NCBI GenBank assembly: GCA_021782815.1
Contig: JAJXUO010000001.1
Span: 62,001 to 126,000 of the forward strand
Length of the DNA: 64,000 nt
From: Pseudomonadota bacterium
Lineage (GTDB): Bacteria; Pseudomonadota; Alphaproteobacteria; Rhodospirillales; Magnetospirillaceae
Reading direction: 5' to 3'
The notes below the pieces were generated by a model. It saw only the letters and a list, made by a program, of their open reading frames with translations, was not told the origin of the DNA and ran no database searches. Both the position numbers and the translations under genes were made by a program. Position 1 is the first letter of the stretch, and every line of letters starts with the position of its first letter. This document shows, one piece after another, positions 34,209 to 43,117 of this stretch.

Positions 34209-34657
34209 GACTGTTCTCCCTGTTCCAGATGAAGAAGAAAGCGTTTGGTCTCGATGCCGTCCTGGCCGGAATATCCCCCCAGAGCGCCGTGGCTGCCGAC
34301 GATGCGGTGGCAGGGAATGAGGATGGGCAGGGGATTGCGCCCGCAGGCGCCGCCCACGGCCCGGGGGCCGCTTGCGAGCAGGCGGGCCACATCGCCATAA
34401 CGCAGCACCTGACCGTAGGGAATGGTTTGCATCACCGCCCATACCCGTTTTTGAAATGCGGTCCCGGCGGGAGCCAACGGCAGATCGAACCGACGCAGGC
34501 GGCCGTCGAAATAGGCCTCCAGTTGCCGGGCGGCTTCCTCCAGCAGCGGGGTTTCGCTCTCTCCCTCGACGGCTCCCCAGTCGAGAGCCACCAAGTGGCC
34601 GTTGTCCTCGAACAGGGTAAGATCGCCGAGAGGGCTGGGAACGGTAAGATAGGGCAT
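34205..34657 (-). CDS. ogt: Methylated-DNA--protein cysteine methyltransferase
   Basis: A 150-residue suicide protein that removes methyl groups from O6-methylguanine. Active-site PCHR is at about 115-118 (ILIPCHRIVG, nucleophile Cys116), with RAVGGACGRNPL just before and GYSGQDGIETKRFLLHLE after. The HTH DNA-binding segment is VMQTIPYGQVLRYGDVARLL. There is no Ada N-terminal domain. ATG 34657 with AAGGA upstream is chosen over the longer frame. It lies between the YyaL-like gene and the quinone oxidoreductase gene. Confidence 0.93.
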   Translation of the reverse strand: MPYLTVPSPLGDLTLFEDNGHLVALDWGAVEGESETPLLEEAARQLEAYFDGRLRRFDLPLAPAGTAFQKRVWAVMQTIPYGQVLRYGDVARLLASGPRAVGGACGRNPLPILIPCHRIVGSHGALGGYSGQDGIETKRFLLHLEQGEQS

Positions 34658-34665
34658 GACGTCCT

Positions 34666-36681
34666 TTATGGGGTCAGAGAAAGGGCCAGGGATAAGGCGG
34701 CGGCATCGCTGACAGGCAGGCCGCAAACCTGTTCCTGACAGAGAAAAGCGGTGGCGCCAGTGCCGCCCAGTCTTGCCGCCGCCGGATGGCCGGGCGGCAG
34801 AGTTTGATCCGGGGTGAGGATCTGCAGCACCAGACCGCTGCGATCGGCCTCGGCGGCGGCGCGCAGGAGGGCGGCGCGGCTGGGATCGTCGGCCAGTCCA
34901 ACGATGATAAGCTGCCTCCCGGCGCTTAACAGCTCCCAGCCGCTTAAAAAGCTGGCCATGGCGGGAAAATCGCGGTCCATCGCTCCGCCGCAGGCAATGA
35001 TGATCTGTTCGGCGCGTTGGCGGAAGGGCTCCTCGCCGGTGAGCAGGAACATCCGGGCCAGCACCTCGACCATGACGCCGTTGCCGCAGGGGGTGGCGCT
35101 ATCGTGCAGGATCTTGCCGCGGAGGATCAGGCCGGGGGCATCGTCGGCGGTAAAATAATAGCCGCCGCTTTTCGCATCCCAGTAGTGCTGGTCCAGTGCG
35201 CCCAGCCATAACCGCGCCTGATCGAGATAATCGCCGCGTCCGGTGGTCTCATAAAGGGCGAGGGCGGCGCGGATCATGAAGGCGTAATCGTCCAGCATGG
35301 CCTCGGCCTGAACCCGGCCCTGGCAGAAGGAATGAAACAGACGATGATCGCGCCCCAGATGGGTTTGCACCGCCTGATAGGCCCGTTCCGCCAGATTGAG
35401 CCAATCGGGGCGGTCGAAGCGGAAGGCGGCCTGGGCCAGAGCATGAATGGCCAGGCCGTTCCAGTCGGCCAGACATTTGTCGTCCCGTGCCGGCGGCGTG
35501 CGTTCGGCGCGGTGCGGCAATAAAAGGCGGAGGGCCTCGGTCAGCAGGAAATCGTCGCGGGGGTCGGGGGGACATTTCAGCCGCAGGATGGTTTTATGCT
35601 CCCAGTTTCCCTGCGGCGTGATGTCGAAATAGCGGAAAAAGACCTCGCGCAGCGGCGGGGGCAGAGCGTCCTCCAACGCGTGGTAGGACCAGACGTAGTA
35701 TCGACCTTCCTCCCCCTCGCTGTCGGCGTCGAGGCTGGCGCAGAAGGCGCCGGTGGCATCGGTCATCTCGCGCCGCAGCCAGTCGATGGCCGTTTCCACC
35801 GCCTGGGCGTAAAGCCGGCTGTCGGGCTGGCAGGAGAGGGTGGTCAGCAGATCGATGAGTTGGGCGGTGTCGTAAAGCATTTTTTCGAAATGCGGCACCA
35901 GCCATTCCTCGTCGGTGGAATAGCGGGCGAAACCGCCGCCCAGGTGATCATGAATCCCGCCCAGACAGAGATTGTCCAAGGTGAGGCGCACCGCCTTGGC
36001 GAAGGCCGGATCGCGGCTGCGGGCATAGGCGCGCCATAGCAGGGACAGTAACGGCACCTGGGGGAATTTGGGGGCGCCCTTCGTGCCGCCGAATAGGGGA
36101 TCGATCATCGCCAGCAAGGCGCGGCCATAATCGTCGAAGCGCTCGGGTCCAAGGCCGTCGCCGGGTTTGGCCTGGAAATGCCGGATCAGGGTCTGTTGCA
36201 GAACGTCGGCATTGCGCCGGATACGGTCCGGGTTCCGCGTCCAGACTTTGACGATTTCGTTGAGGACCTCGCTGAAGGAGGGCCGCCCATACCGGGGTTG
36301 GGGGGGGAAATAGGTGCCGCCCCAGAAGGGCCGTCCGTCGGGCAGCAGGAACATGGTCAGCGGCCAGCCGCCCTGCTGTCCCATTAAAGCCAGGGCGTTT
36401 TGATAAAGGCTGTCGATATCGGGACGTTCCTCGCGATCCACCTTGACGGCGATGAAGTGATCGTTGATGAACCGGGCCACGGCCGCATCCTCGAAGCTTT
36501 CATGGGCCATGACATGGCACCAGTGGCAGGCGGCATAGCCCACCGACAGCAGAATGGGGCGATTTTGCCCCCGCGCCTCGGTGAGAACGGTGGGACTCCA
36601 GGGCCGCCAATGCACCGGGTTGCCGCGATGCTGCAGGAGGTAGGGACTGGTTTCCCGGTCAAGAAGATTGCGGCTGGTCAA
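34666..36681 (-). CDS. YyaL-like thioredoxin domain protein (DUF255)
   Basis: A 671-residue protein of the YyaL/SPATA20 family. The N-terminal thioredoxin-like domain reads RETSPYLLQHRGNPVHWRPW and GYAACHWCHVMAHESF, with the CxxC at 52-55, then GGWPLTMFLLPDGRPFWGGTYFPP. The large C-terminal part is an alpha/alpha toroid like glycosidases (QARLWLGALDQHYWDAKSGGYYFT). Function is unknown, possibly redox-related. The start is TTG 36681, with GAGGAAA upstream giving MTSRNLLDRETSPYLL; the frame continues upstream without family similarity. Divergent from a small DUF protein gene. Confidence 0.88.
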   Translation of the reverse strand: MTSRNLLDRETSPYLLQHRGNPVHWRPWSPTVLTEARGQNRPILLSVGYAACHWCHVMAHESFEDAAVARFINDHFIAVKVDREERPDIDSLYQNALALMGQQGGWPLTMFLLPDGRPFWGGTYFPPQPRYGRPSFSEVLNEIVKVWTRNPDRIRRNADVLQQTLIRHFQAKPGDGLGPERFDDYGRALLAMIDPLFGGTKGAPKFPQVPLLSLLWRAYARSRDPAFAKAVRLTLDNLCLGGIHDHLGGGFARYSTDEEWLVPHFEKMLYDTAQLIDLLTTLSCQPDSRLYAQAVETAIDWLRREMTDATGAFCASLDADSEGEEGRYYVWSYHALEDALPPPLREVFFRYFDITPQGNWEHKTILRLKCPPDPRDDFLLTEALRLLLPHRAERTPPARDDKCLADWNGLAIHALAQAAFRFDRPDWLNLAERAYQAVQTHLGRDHRLFHSFCQGRVQAEAMLDDYAFMIRAALALYETTGRGDYLDQARLWLGALDQHYWDAKSGGYYFTADDAPGLILRGKILHDSATPCGNGVMVEVLARMFLLTGEEPFRQRAEQIIIACGGAMDRDFPAMASFLSGWELLSAGRQLIIVGLADDPSRAALLRAAAEADRSGLVLQILTPDQTLPPGHPAAARLGGTGATAFLCQEQVCGLPVSDAAALSLALSLTP

Positions 36682-36772
36682 CAGTTTCCTCGCACCACGG
36701 ACGGCGGTTCTGCTATTAGTTTGGAGCTTTGTCCGCTGGTTGCAACTGTGATCCCTTGGCAGGAGCTGGTCG

Positions 36773-37033
36773 ATGAAAATTACCTTCGATGTGGATTGTA
36801 CGCCGGAGGAGGCCCGGACATTTCTCGGCCTGCCCGACGTCAAGCCCATGCAGGATTCGCTGATGGCCAAGATCGAGGAGCGCATGAGCGCCAATCTTGA
36901 CGCCATGAGCCCGGAAGCCTTGCTGAAGACCTGGCTCCCCGCCGGGGTGCAGGGCATGGAGCAACTTCAGAAAATGTTCTGGACCGCCTTTCAGAGTGCC
37001 GGCCAGAAAACCGCGAGAAAGACCTCACCGTGA
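36773..37033 (+). CDS. Small conserved protein (DUF6489-like)
   Basis: An 86-residue acidic/helical protein: MKITFDVDCTPEEARTFLGLPDVKPMQDSLMAKIEERM, ending in LPAGVQGMEQLQKMFWTAFQSAG. I recognise it as a conserved small protein of alphaproteobacteria (DUF6489-type); function unknown. GGAG lies 7-10 bases upstream of ATG 36773. Its end overlaps the start of the next gene (GTG 37030) by 4 bp, so the two are coupled and lie just before mnmE. Confidence 0.78.
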   Translation: MKITFDVDCTPEEARTFLGLPDVKPMQDSLMAKIEERMSANLDAMSPEALLKTWLPAGVQGMEQLQKMFWTAFQSAGQKTARKTSP

Positions 37034-37386
37034 GCCCATCCGCCGATCCCTCTCCTTATTACCGCCTGCATCTGTTCATCTGCACCAATCAGCGTCCGGA
37101 AGGGCATGCGCGCGGCTCCTGCGCCCGCCAGGGTTCGGAAGGTTTGCGCGACTATCTGAAGGCCCGCGCCAAGGAGTTGGGGCTGGGGGATGTGCGCGTC
37201 AACGCCGCCGGCTGCCTGGATCGTTGCGAATTGGGGCCGGTGCTGGTGATCTACCCGGACGGGGTTTGGTACAAACTGTCCACCCACGAGGATGCCGAGG
37301 AGATCCTTACCACCCATCTGCGGCAAGGCGGCCGGGTGGAGCGTTTGCTGCTGCGGCCCGAGGATGGCCCCCGGCCGCTGGCATAG
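37030..37386 (+). CDS. Thioredoxin-like [2Fe-2S] ferredoxin
   Basis: A 118-residue protein of the Shethna/thioredoxin-like ferredoxin fold. The four cluster cysteines are C18 (FICTN), C31 (GSCARQGSEGL), C62 and C66 (NAAGCLDRCELGPVLVIYPDGVWY). Such proteins bind one [2Fe-2S] cluster and transfer electrons; partners here are unknown. The start codon is GTG at 37030, overlapping the preceding gene. mnmE begins 5 bp after its stop. Confidence 0.88.
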   Translation: MSPSADPSPYYRLHLFICTNQRPEGHARGSCARQGSEGLRDYLKARAKELGLGDVRVNAAGCLDRCELGPVLVIYPDGVWYKLSTHEDAEEILTTHLRQGGRVERLLLRPEDGPRPLA

Positions 37387-37391
37387 GGGCC

Positions 37392-38732
37392 GTGCCCACC
37401 GTGACCTTCTTGCAGGATAGTATTTATGCCCTGGCCAGCGGCGCCGGCCGGGCCGGGGTGGCGGTGTTTCGTCTGTCCGGGCCGCTGGCCGGACCGGCGC
37501 TGGCGGCGCTGACCGGCCAGGCCGTGCCGCCGCCGCGCCAGGCCGTCTATCGCCGCCTTGTCTGGCAGGGCGAGGTCATCGATCATGGCCTGGCGCTGTG
37601 GTTTCCCGGCCCGGCCAGTTTCACCGGCGAGGACGTGGCGGAGTTTCAGCTGCATGGCGGCCGTGCCGTGGCCCAGGCCCTGGCCACGGCGCTGACGGCC
37701 CTGGGCTTGCGTCCGGCCGAACCGGGAGAGTTCAGCCGCCGGGCCTTCGACGCCGGCAAGCTGGATCTGACCCAGGCCGAAGCCATCGCCGATCTGGTGG
37801 CGGCGGAGACGGCGGCGCAGCGCCGTCAGGCCCTGCGCCAGATGGATGGCGCCTTGTTGCGGCTTTACGAGGATTGGCGTGGGCGCTTGCTGCGGGCGCA
37901 GGCGCATGTGGAAGCCGGCATCGATTTTTCCGACGAGGATCTGCCCGGCGGTTTGGATGACGGCGCGCGTCGGGCTTTGCAGGCGGTGGCGGCGGAGATG
38001 GCGGCGCATCTGGCCGACAGTCATCGCGGCGAACGTCTGCGCGACGGCCTGCATGTGGCCATTCTGGGGGCGCCCAATGTGGGCAAATCCAGTTTGTTGA
38101 ACCGCATCGCCGGTCGCGAGGCGGCCATCGTTTCCGGCACCGCCGGCACCACCCGCGACATTATCGAGGTGCATCTCGATCTGGGCGGCTATCCGGTGGT
38201 GCTGGCCGATACCGCCGGCCTGCGCGAGGCCGCCGAGGCGGTGGAGGAGGAGGGGGTCAGGCGCGCTCTCGATCGCGCCGACCGCGCCGATCTGAAAGTG
38301 CTGGTCTTTGCCGTCGAGGCGCTGGACGATCCCGATGCGGCGGTGCTGGCGCTGCTGGATAAGGACAGCCTGGTGCTGATCAATAAATGCGATGCGGCTG
38401 CGCCCGCCCGTCCCGCCTGGGCCGGGGAAACCGAGACCCTGACGGTCTCGGCCCGTACCGGCCTGGGCCTGGATGCCCTGATGGCGGCCTTGACGGAGCG
38501 GGCCGCCAGGGCGCTGGAGAGTGACGGCGCTCCGGCCCTGACCCGCGAGCGTCACCGTCGCGCCATCGAGGAGGCTTTGGCCTGTTTGCGTCAGGCGGCC
38601 ACGGCGGGACTTCCCGAACTGGCGGCGGAAGATGTAAGACTGGCGGCGCGCGCTCTGGGCCGCATTACCGGGCGGGTGGATGTGGAAGAGATGCTGGATG
38701 TGATCTTTCGTGAGTTCTGCATCGGCAAATGA
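37392..38732 (+). CDS. mnmE: tRNA uridine-5-carboxymethylaminomethyl synthesis GTPase MnmE
   Basis: A 446-residue GTPase that with MnmG installs cmnm5U at the wobble position. The N-terminal folate-binding domain includes [22 protein letters not shown] and [14 protein letters not shown]. The G domain is inserted in a helical domain: G1 GAPNVGKSS (about 226-234), TAGTTRD, DTAGLRE, NKCD. The C-terminus ends FREFCIGK with the conserved Cys. The start is GTG 37392 after AGGGG; GTG 37401 is an alternative three codons in. The stop overlaps the mnmG start. Confidence 0.95.
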   Translation: MPTVTFLQDSIYALASGAGRAGVAVFRLSGPLAGPALAALTGQAVPPPRQAVYRRLVWQGEVIDHGLALWFPGPASFTGEDVAEFQLHGGRAVAQALATALTALGLRPAEPGEFSRRAFDAGKLDLTQAEAIADLVAAETAAQRRQALRQMDGALLRLYEDWRGRLLRAQAHVEAGIDFSDEDLPGGLDDGARRALQAVAAEMAAHLADSHRGERLRDGLHVAILGAPNVGKSSLLNRIAGREAAIVSGTAGTTRDIIEVHLDLGGYPVVLADTAGLREAAEAVEEEGVRRALDRADRADLKVLVFAVEALDDPDAAVLALLDKDSLVLINKCDAAAPARPAWAGETETLTVSARTGLGLDALMAALTERAARALESDGAPALTRERHRRAIEEALACLRQAATAGLPELAAEDVRLAARALGRITGRVDVEEMLDVIFREFCIGK

Positions 38733-40630
38733 CGGTGTTTCACGTGAAACAGTGCAGGAATATGGAAACAGTAGACGTTATCGTCATCGGCGCCGGTCAT
38801 GCCGGCTGTGAAGCCGCCGCCGCCGCCGCGCGGTTGGGCGCCAAAACCCTGCTGCTGACCCACCGCCTGGAAACGGTGGGCGAGATGAGCTGCAATCCGG
38901 CCATCGGCGGTTTGGCCAAGGGACAATTGGTGCGTGAGATCGATGCCCTGGATGGCCTGATGGGTCGGGTGATCGATCAGGCCGGTATACAATTCCGCAT
39001 GCTGAACCGCAGCAAGGGCCCGGCGGTGCAGGGGCCCCGCGCCCAGGCCGATCGTAAGCTCTACCGCGCCGCCATGCGCCGGGCCCTGGAGGACACGCCG
39101 TCTCTCGAGGTGCGGGCGGCCACGGTGGAAGGTTTGCTAACGGTGGAAGAGGGGCATCGCGTGTGCGGCGTGGAACTGGCCGATGGCCGGGTGATCGGCG
39201 CCGGAGCCGTGGTGTTGACCACCGGCACCTTCCTGCGCGGCCTGGTGCATATCGGCGAGGTGACCTATGCCGCCGGGCGCATGGGCGATCCGCCCAGCCT
39301 CGGCCTGTCGGCGGCGCTGCAACGGCTGGGCTTTACCCTGGGTCGCCTGAAGACCGGAACGCCCTGCCGCCTGGACGGCCGCAGCATTGACTGGGCCGCT
39401 CTCGACAGCCAGAAGGGCGATGATCCGCCGACGCCCTTTTCCTATTTGACCGAGCGGATCACCACGCCGCAGATTGCCTGCGGCGTGACTGCCACCACGC
39501 CGGCCAGCCATGCGCTGATCCGGGACAATCTGCATCGGGCGCCGATGTATTCCGGACAGATCGGCAGCGTGGGGCCGCGGTACTGCCCCAGTATCGAGGA
39601 TAAGGTGGTGCGCTTCGCCGAGCGCGACCGCCATCAGATTTTTCTGGAACCGGAAGGGCTGGACGACCACACCGTCTATCCCAACGGTATTTCCACCAGT
39701 CTGCCCGAGGATGTGCAGCGGGCCTTGTTGCAGACCATTCCCGGTCTGGAGCGGGCGGTGATGCTGCGGCCCGGCTATGCCATCGAATACGACTTCATCG
39801 ATCCGCGCGAATTGCTGCCTACGCTGGAAACCCGGCGCGCTCCCGGCCTGTTTCTCGCCGGACAGATCAACGGCACCACCGGTTACGAGGAAGCGGGAGC
39901 GCAGGGGCTGATGGCGGGACTGAACGCCGCCTTGACGGCCGGCGGGGGCGGGGCCTTTACCCTGGACCGCGCCGATGCCTATATCGGCGTGCTCATCGAC
40001 GATCTCATCACCCGGGGCACCAGCGAACCCTACCGCATGTTTACCTCGCGCGCCGAATATCGCCTGATCCTCAGGGCCGACAATGCCGATCAACGGCTGA
40101 CGGGCAAGGGTCTGGCGCTGGGTTGTGTGGGCGAGGAGCGGCGCCGGGCCTATTCGGCGAAGGCCGAGGCTCTGGCGGCGGGACGGGTGTTGATGAACGA
40201 TCTGGCGGCGACGCCGACGGTGTTGCGCGACAAGGGCTTCAACGTCAATCTCGACGGGGTGCGCCGCTCCGCCTTCGCCCTATTACGCTATCCCGATATC
40301 AGCTGGGAGCAGATCGCGGCGCTGTGGCCCGATCTGCAAGGGCTGCGGCGGGATGTGGCCGAGCAGCTGGAGATCGAGGGGCGTTATGCCGGTTACCTCG
40401 ACCGCCAGGCCGGGGATATCGCCGCCTTTCGTCGCGATGAGGCCCTGCTGCTGCCCGAGGATCTGGACTATGCCGAGATCGGCAGCCTGTCCACCGAGGT
40501 GCGTCTGAAGCTGGAAACGGCCCGGCCCGCCACCTTAGGCGCGGCCAGCCGTATTCCCGGCGTCACGCCGGCGGCGATCACCGCCTTGCTGGCGCATGTC
40601 AAACGGGCGCAACGGGCGGGAGCGGCCTGA
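38729..40630 (+). CDS. mnmG: tRNA uridine-5-carboxymethylaminomethyl synthesis enzyme MnmG (GidA)
   Basis: A 633-residue FAD protein, partner of Mnm[31 protein letters not shown] is the FAD motif, followed by [23 protein letters not shown], the [11 protein letters not shown] loop and [20 protein letters not shown]. The C-terminal helical domain is complete. ATG 38729 overlaps the mnmE stop (ATGA); a second ATG at 38762 gives [10 protein letters not shown] and is also possible. The first eleven codons contain a perfect parS, read as VFHVKQ. Confidence 0.95.
   Translation: MTVFHVKQCRNMETVDVIVIGAGHAGCEAAAAAARLGAKTLLLTHRLETVGEMSCNPAIGGLAKGQLVREIDALDGLMGRVIDQAGIQFRMLNRSKGPAVQGPRAQADRKLYRAAMRRALEDTPSLEVRAATVEGLLTVEEGHRVCGVELADGRVIGAGAVVLTTGTFLRGLVHIGEVTYAAGRMGDPPSLGLSAALQRLGFTLGRLKTGTPCRLDGRSIDWAALDSQKGDDPPTPFSYLTERITTPQIACGVTATTPASHALIRDNLHRAPMYSGQIGSVGPRYCPSIEDKVVRFAERDRHQIFLEPEGLDDHTVYPNGISTSLPEDVQRALLQTIPGLERAVMLRPGYAIEYDFIDPRELLPTLETRRAPGLFLAGQINGTTGYEEAGAQGLMAGLNAALTAGGGGAFTLDRADAYIGVLIDDLITRGTSEPYRMFTSRAEYRLILRADNADQRLTGKGLALGCVGEERRRAYSAKAEALAAGRVLMNDLAATPTVLRDKGFNVNLDGVRRSAFALLRYPDISWEQIAALWPDLQGLRRDVAEQLEIEGRYAGYLDRQAGDIAAFRRDEALLLPEDLDYAEIGSLSTEVRLKLETARPATLGAASRIPGVTPAAITALLAHVKRAQRAGAA
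38736..38751. other. parS centromere site 2
   Basis: TGTTTCACGTGAAACA, perfect parS, at the mnmE-mnmG junction, about 10 kb from oriC. It is within the first codons of mnmG if ATG 38729 is used, or just upstream of ATG 38762. Confidence 0.88.
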
Positions 40631-41259
40631 TGGTTTCACGTGAAACATCCAGCTTCAACGACTTCGCCGCCGTTCTCCCTGTTTCACGTGAAACAGAGGA
40701 GCGCCTGCGCGCCTATGCCGATTTACTGGTGAAATGGCAGGCCCGCATCAATCTGGTGGGGCCAGCCACGTTGCCCGATTTGTGGCGCCGTCATATGCTG
40801 GACTCTGCCCAGCTTGCCGCCCACCTTCCCGCCGGGCCCATTCTCGACCTGGGCAGCGGTGCCGGTTTCCCCGGCCTGGTTCTGGCCATAGTGCGGGGCG
40901 GGCCGGTGCATCTGGTGGAATCCGATGCCCGCAAGGGGGCCTTCCTGCGCGAGGCGGCGCGAATCACCGGGGCCGAGGCGGTGGTGCATACGCAGCGGAT
41001 CGAGCGGCTGGAACCCTTTCCGGTGGCCGCCATAACCGCCCGCGCCCTGGCGCCGGTGGCGCAATTGCTGGATTGGGCCGCGCCCTTTTTGCAACAGGGG
41101 GTCCACTGTCTGTTTTTGAAGGGCCGCAGCTGCGAAGAGGAATTGACCCAGGCGGCGGAACATTGGAAGATCACCGCGGAACGGATCCCGTCCGTCACCG
41201 ACCCATCCGGCATCATCCTTCATTTGAGTGAGGTTCATCGTGGTCAAGATCAGCGATAA
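40630..41259 (+). CDS. rsmG: 16S rRNA (guanine527-N7)-methyltransferase RsmG (GidB)
   Basis: A 209-residue SAM-dependent methyltransferase. ILDLGSGAGFPGLVLAIV is the SAM motif, followed by LVESDARKGAFLREAARITG and ITARALAPVAQLLDWAAPFLQ. The start ATG 40630 overlaps the mnmG stop (TGATG). The N-terminal extension contains VSRET twice, at about residues 2-6 and 18-22, each encoded by a parS site, so the protein sequence there reflects centromere constraint. Order mnmG-rsmG-parA-parB is conserved near origins. Its 3' end overlaps the parA start region. Confidence 0.94.
   Translation: MVSRETSSFNDFAAVLPVSRETEERLRAYADLLVKWQARINLVGPATLPDLWRRHMLDSAQLAAHLPAGPILDLGSGAGFPGLVLAIVRGGPVHLVESDARKGAFLREAARITGAEAVVHTQRIERLEPFPVAAITARALAPVAQLLDWAAPFLQQGVHCLFLKGRSCEEELTQAAEHWKITAERIPSVTDPSGIILHLSEVHRGQDQR
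40632..40647. other. parS-like site 3 (one mismatch)
   Basis: GGTTTCACGTGAAACA keeps the 14-bp core GTTTCACGTGAAAC and differs from perfect parS only at the first base. It lies in the second to sixth codons of rsmG. Confidence 0.8.
40680..40695. other. parS centromere site 4
   Basis: TGTTTCACGTGAAACA, perfect parS, 48 bp after site 3 and inside rsmG, read as VSRET. Confidence 0.88.
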
Positions 41260-42049
41260 CCACGGTCCGTTGGCGTCTTCGCGTATCATCGCCATCGCCA
41301 ATCAGAAGGGTGGGGTGGGCAAGACCACCACCGCCATCAATCTGGCAACGGCCATAGCCGCGAGCAAAAAGCGGGTTCTGGTGATCGATCTCGATCCGCA
41401 GGGCAATGCCAGCACCGGGTTGGGGCTGGATCGGGCCTCCCGCGCCATCAGCTCCTATCATGTACTGATGGGCGAGGCCGAGCTGGGGCAGGCGGTGCAA
41501 GGCACCACCATTCCCAATCTGTGGCTGGTGCCGTCCTCCATCGATCTGTCGGGCGCCGAGGTGGAGCTGGTGGATGCGGCGGCGCGGGAATCCCGCTTGC
41601 GCACCGCCCTGGCCGCGGCTCACGACTGGGATCTGATCCTGATCGATTGCCCGCCCTCGCTCAATCTGCTGACCCTGAACGCCCTGGTGGCGGCGCAGGC
41701 GGTGCTGGTGCCGCTGCAATGCGAATTCTTCGCCCTGGAGGGTATCAGCCATCTGGTCAAGACCATCGAACGGGTCAAGGCCGCCTTCAACCCCGATCTG
41801 GAACTGCACGGCATCGTGCTGACCATGTTCGACAAGAGAAACAATCTCTCCGACATGGTGGCCGCCGATGTGCGCGATTATTTTGGCGACAAGGTTTATA
41901 AAACAGTGATTCCGAGAAATGTCCGCGTCTCCGAGGCGCCCTCCCACGGTAAGCCGGTGCTGCTCTATGATGTGCGCTGCGCCGGGTCGGAAGCCTATAT
42001 TCATCTGGCCAGCGAAGTGTTGAAGCGGGAACGGGAGATGCGGGCATGA
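41240..42049 (+). CDS. parA: Chromosome partitioning ATPase ParA (Soj)
   Basis: A 269-residue deviant Walker ATPase that moves ParB-parS complexes along the nucleoid. The deviant Walker A motif KGGVGKTT is at 23-30, VLVIDLDPQGNAS is Walker A-prime, and LILIDCPPSLNLLTLNAL is Walker B. VIPRNVRVSEAPSHGKPVLLYD is typical of chromosomal ParA. The start GTG 41240 has GAGG 6 bases upstream; GTG 41228 would add four residues. It overlaps rsmG slightly and its stop overlaps parB (ATGA). Confidence 0.95.
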   Translation: MVKISDNHGPLASSRIIAIANQKGGVGKTTTAINLATAIAASKKRVLVIDLDPQGNASTGLGLDRASRAISSYHVLMGEAELGQAVQGTTIPNLWLVPSSIDLSGAEVELVDAAARESRLRTALAAAHDWDLILIDCPPSLNLLTLNALVAAQAVLVPLQCEFFALEGISHLVKTIERVKAAFNPDLELHGIVLTMFDKRNNLSDMVAADVRDYFGDKVYKTVIPRNVRVSEAPSHGKPVLLYDVRCAGSEAYIHLASEVLKREREMRA

Positions 42050-43041
42050 GCGGCGAGGCACCGCGCCGCGGCCTGGGCCGCGGCCTGTCGGCCCTGTTGG
42101 GGGATCCGGCGCCGGTGGCGCCGGCGGTTGTGGCGGGCAGCGGGACGGGGGCGGGGACGCCCGTCGGCGAAGCGGTCAGCGATCCCAGCCGCATCGTGCG
42201 CCTTTTGGCCATTACCACCTTACAGCCGGGAAAATTCCAGCCGCGCCGGGTCTTCGATGCCGAGGCCATTGCCGATCTGGTGGAGTCGGTGCGCGAGAAG
42301 GGCATCCTGCAGCCCATCCTGGTGCGGCCGCTGCCGGGATTTGCGGAAAAGTACGAGATCATCGCCGGGGAACGGCGCTGGCGGGCCGCTCAGCAGGCGG
42401 CGCTGCATCAGGTTCCGGTGATCGTGCGCAGCCTGAACGATCAGGAAGCCCTGGAAGTGGCCCTGATCGAAAATCTGCAACGCCAGGATCTGTCGCCTCT
42501 GGAAGAGGCGGAGGGGTACCGCCGTTTGATGACCGAGTTCTCCCACACCCAGGAGGAGTTGGCCAAGTCGGTGGGGAAAAGCCGCAGCCATGTGGCCAAT
42601 ACCATGCGTCTCCTGGCCTTACCCGATGCGGTCAAACGTCTGCTGGATGACGGCACCCTGTCGGCGGGCCATGCCCGCGCCCTGCTGACCAGCGCCGATC
42701 CGGCCGCCCTGGCCGAGCAGGTGGTGAGTCGCGGTCTCAATGTGCGGCAGACCGAAGCCCTGGCGCAGAAGCAGCCCGGCAAGAGCAAAACGCCGAAAGC
42801 GCCGCGCACTGGTGTCGATGGCGAAGCCGGTGACAAGGATACCGACGTCCTGGCCCTGGAGCGCGATCTCTCCAACCTGCTGGGTCTGACGGTGTCGATC
42901 CGCAATGAGGGCGGCGGTGGTGAACTGTCGGTGCACTATGCCACGCTGGAACAGCTGGACGATATCCTGCACCGGCTGTCGGGCGGCCTGCATGGCAAGC
43001 CGGGGCTGCCGGCTGGCTTCTCGTCCGACGACCCTCTTTAA
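42046..43041 (+). CDS. parB: Chromosome partitioning protein ParB (Spo0J)
   Basis: A 331-residue CTP-dependent clamp that loads at parS and spreads. The N-terminus RRGLGRGLSALLG holds the Arg-rich ParA-stimulating motif. The CTP-binding domain contains [37 protein letters not shown] and GERRWRAAQQA at 108-118. The HTH parS-binding region is TQEELAKSVGKSRSHVANTMRLLALP. A charged linker leads to the C-terminal dimer domain with LERDLSNLLGLTVSI. Four parS or parS-like sites lie within 10 kb. Confidence 0.96.
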   Translation: MSGEAPRRGLGRGLSALLGDPAPVAPAVVAGSGTGAGTPVGEAVSDPSRIVRLLAITTLQPGKFQPRRVFDAEAIADLVESVREKGILQPILVRPLPGFAEKYEIIAGERRWRAAQQAALHQVPVIVRSLNDQEALEVALIENLQRQDLSPLEEAEGYRRLMTEFSHTQEELAKSVGKSRSHVANTMRLLALPDAVKRLLDDGTLSAGHARALLTSADPAALAEQVVSRGLNVRQTEALAQKQPGKSKTPKAPRTGVDGEAGDKDTDVLALERDLSNLLGLTVSIRNEGGGGELSVHYATLEQLDDILHRLSGGLHGKPGLPAGFSSDDPL

Positions 43042-43071
43042 CCTATTGAAAAATAACGAACATCAATTCTA

Positions 43072-43117
43072 GCGCCGCTGATCGCTGCCGCTTGTGCCAA
43101 GCCATGATCAGCGGCGC
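43072..43117. repeat. Inverted repeat between parB and holA
   Basis: GCGCCGCTGATC at 43072-43083 and GATCAGCGGCGC at 43106-43117 flank a 22-base spacer between the convergent genes. The right arm overlaps the end of holA. It may terminate or stabilise transcripts, though no clear T run follows in either direction. Confidence 0.5.
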
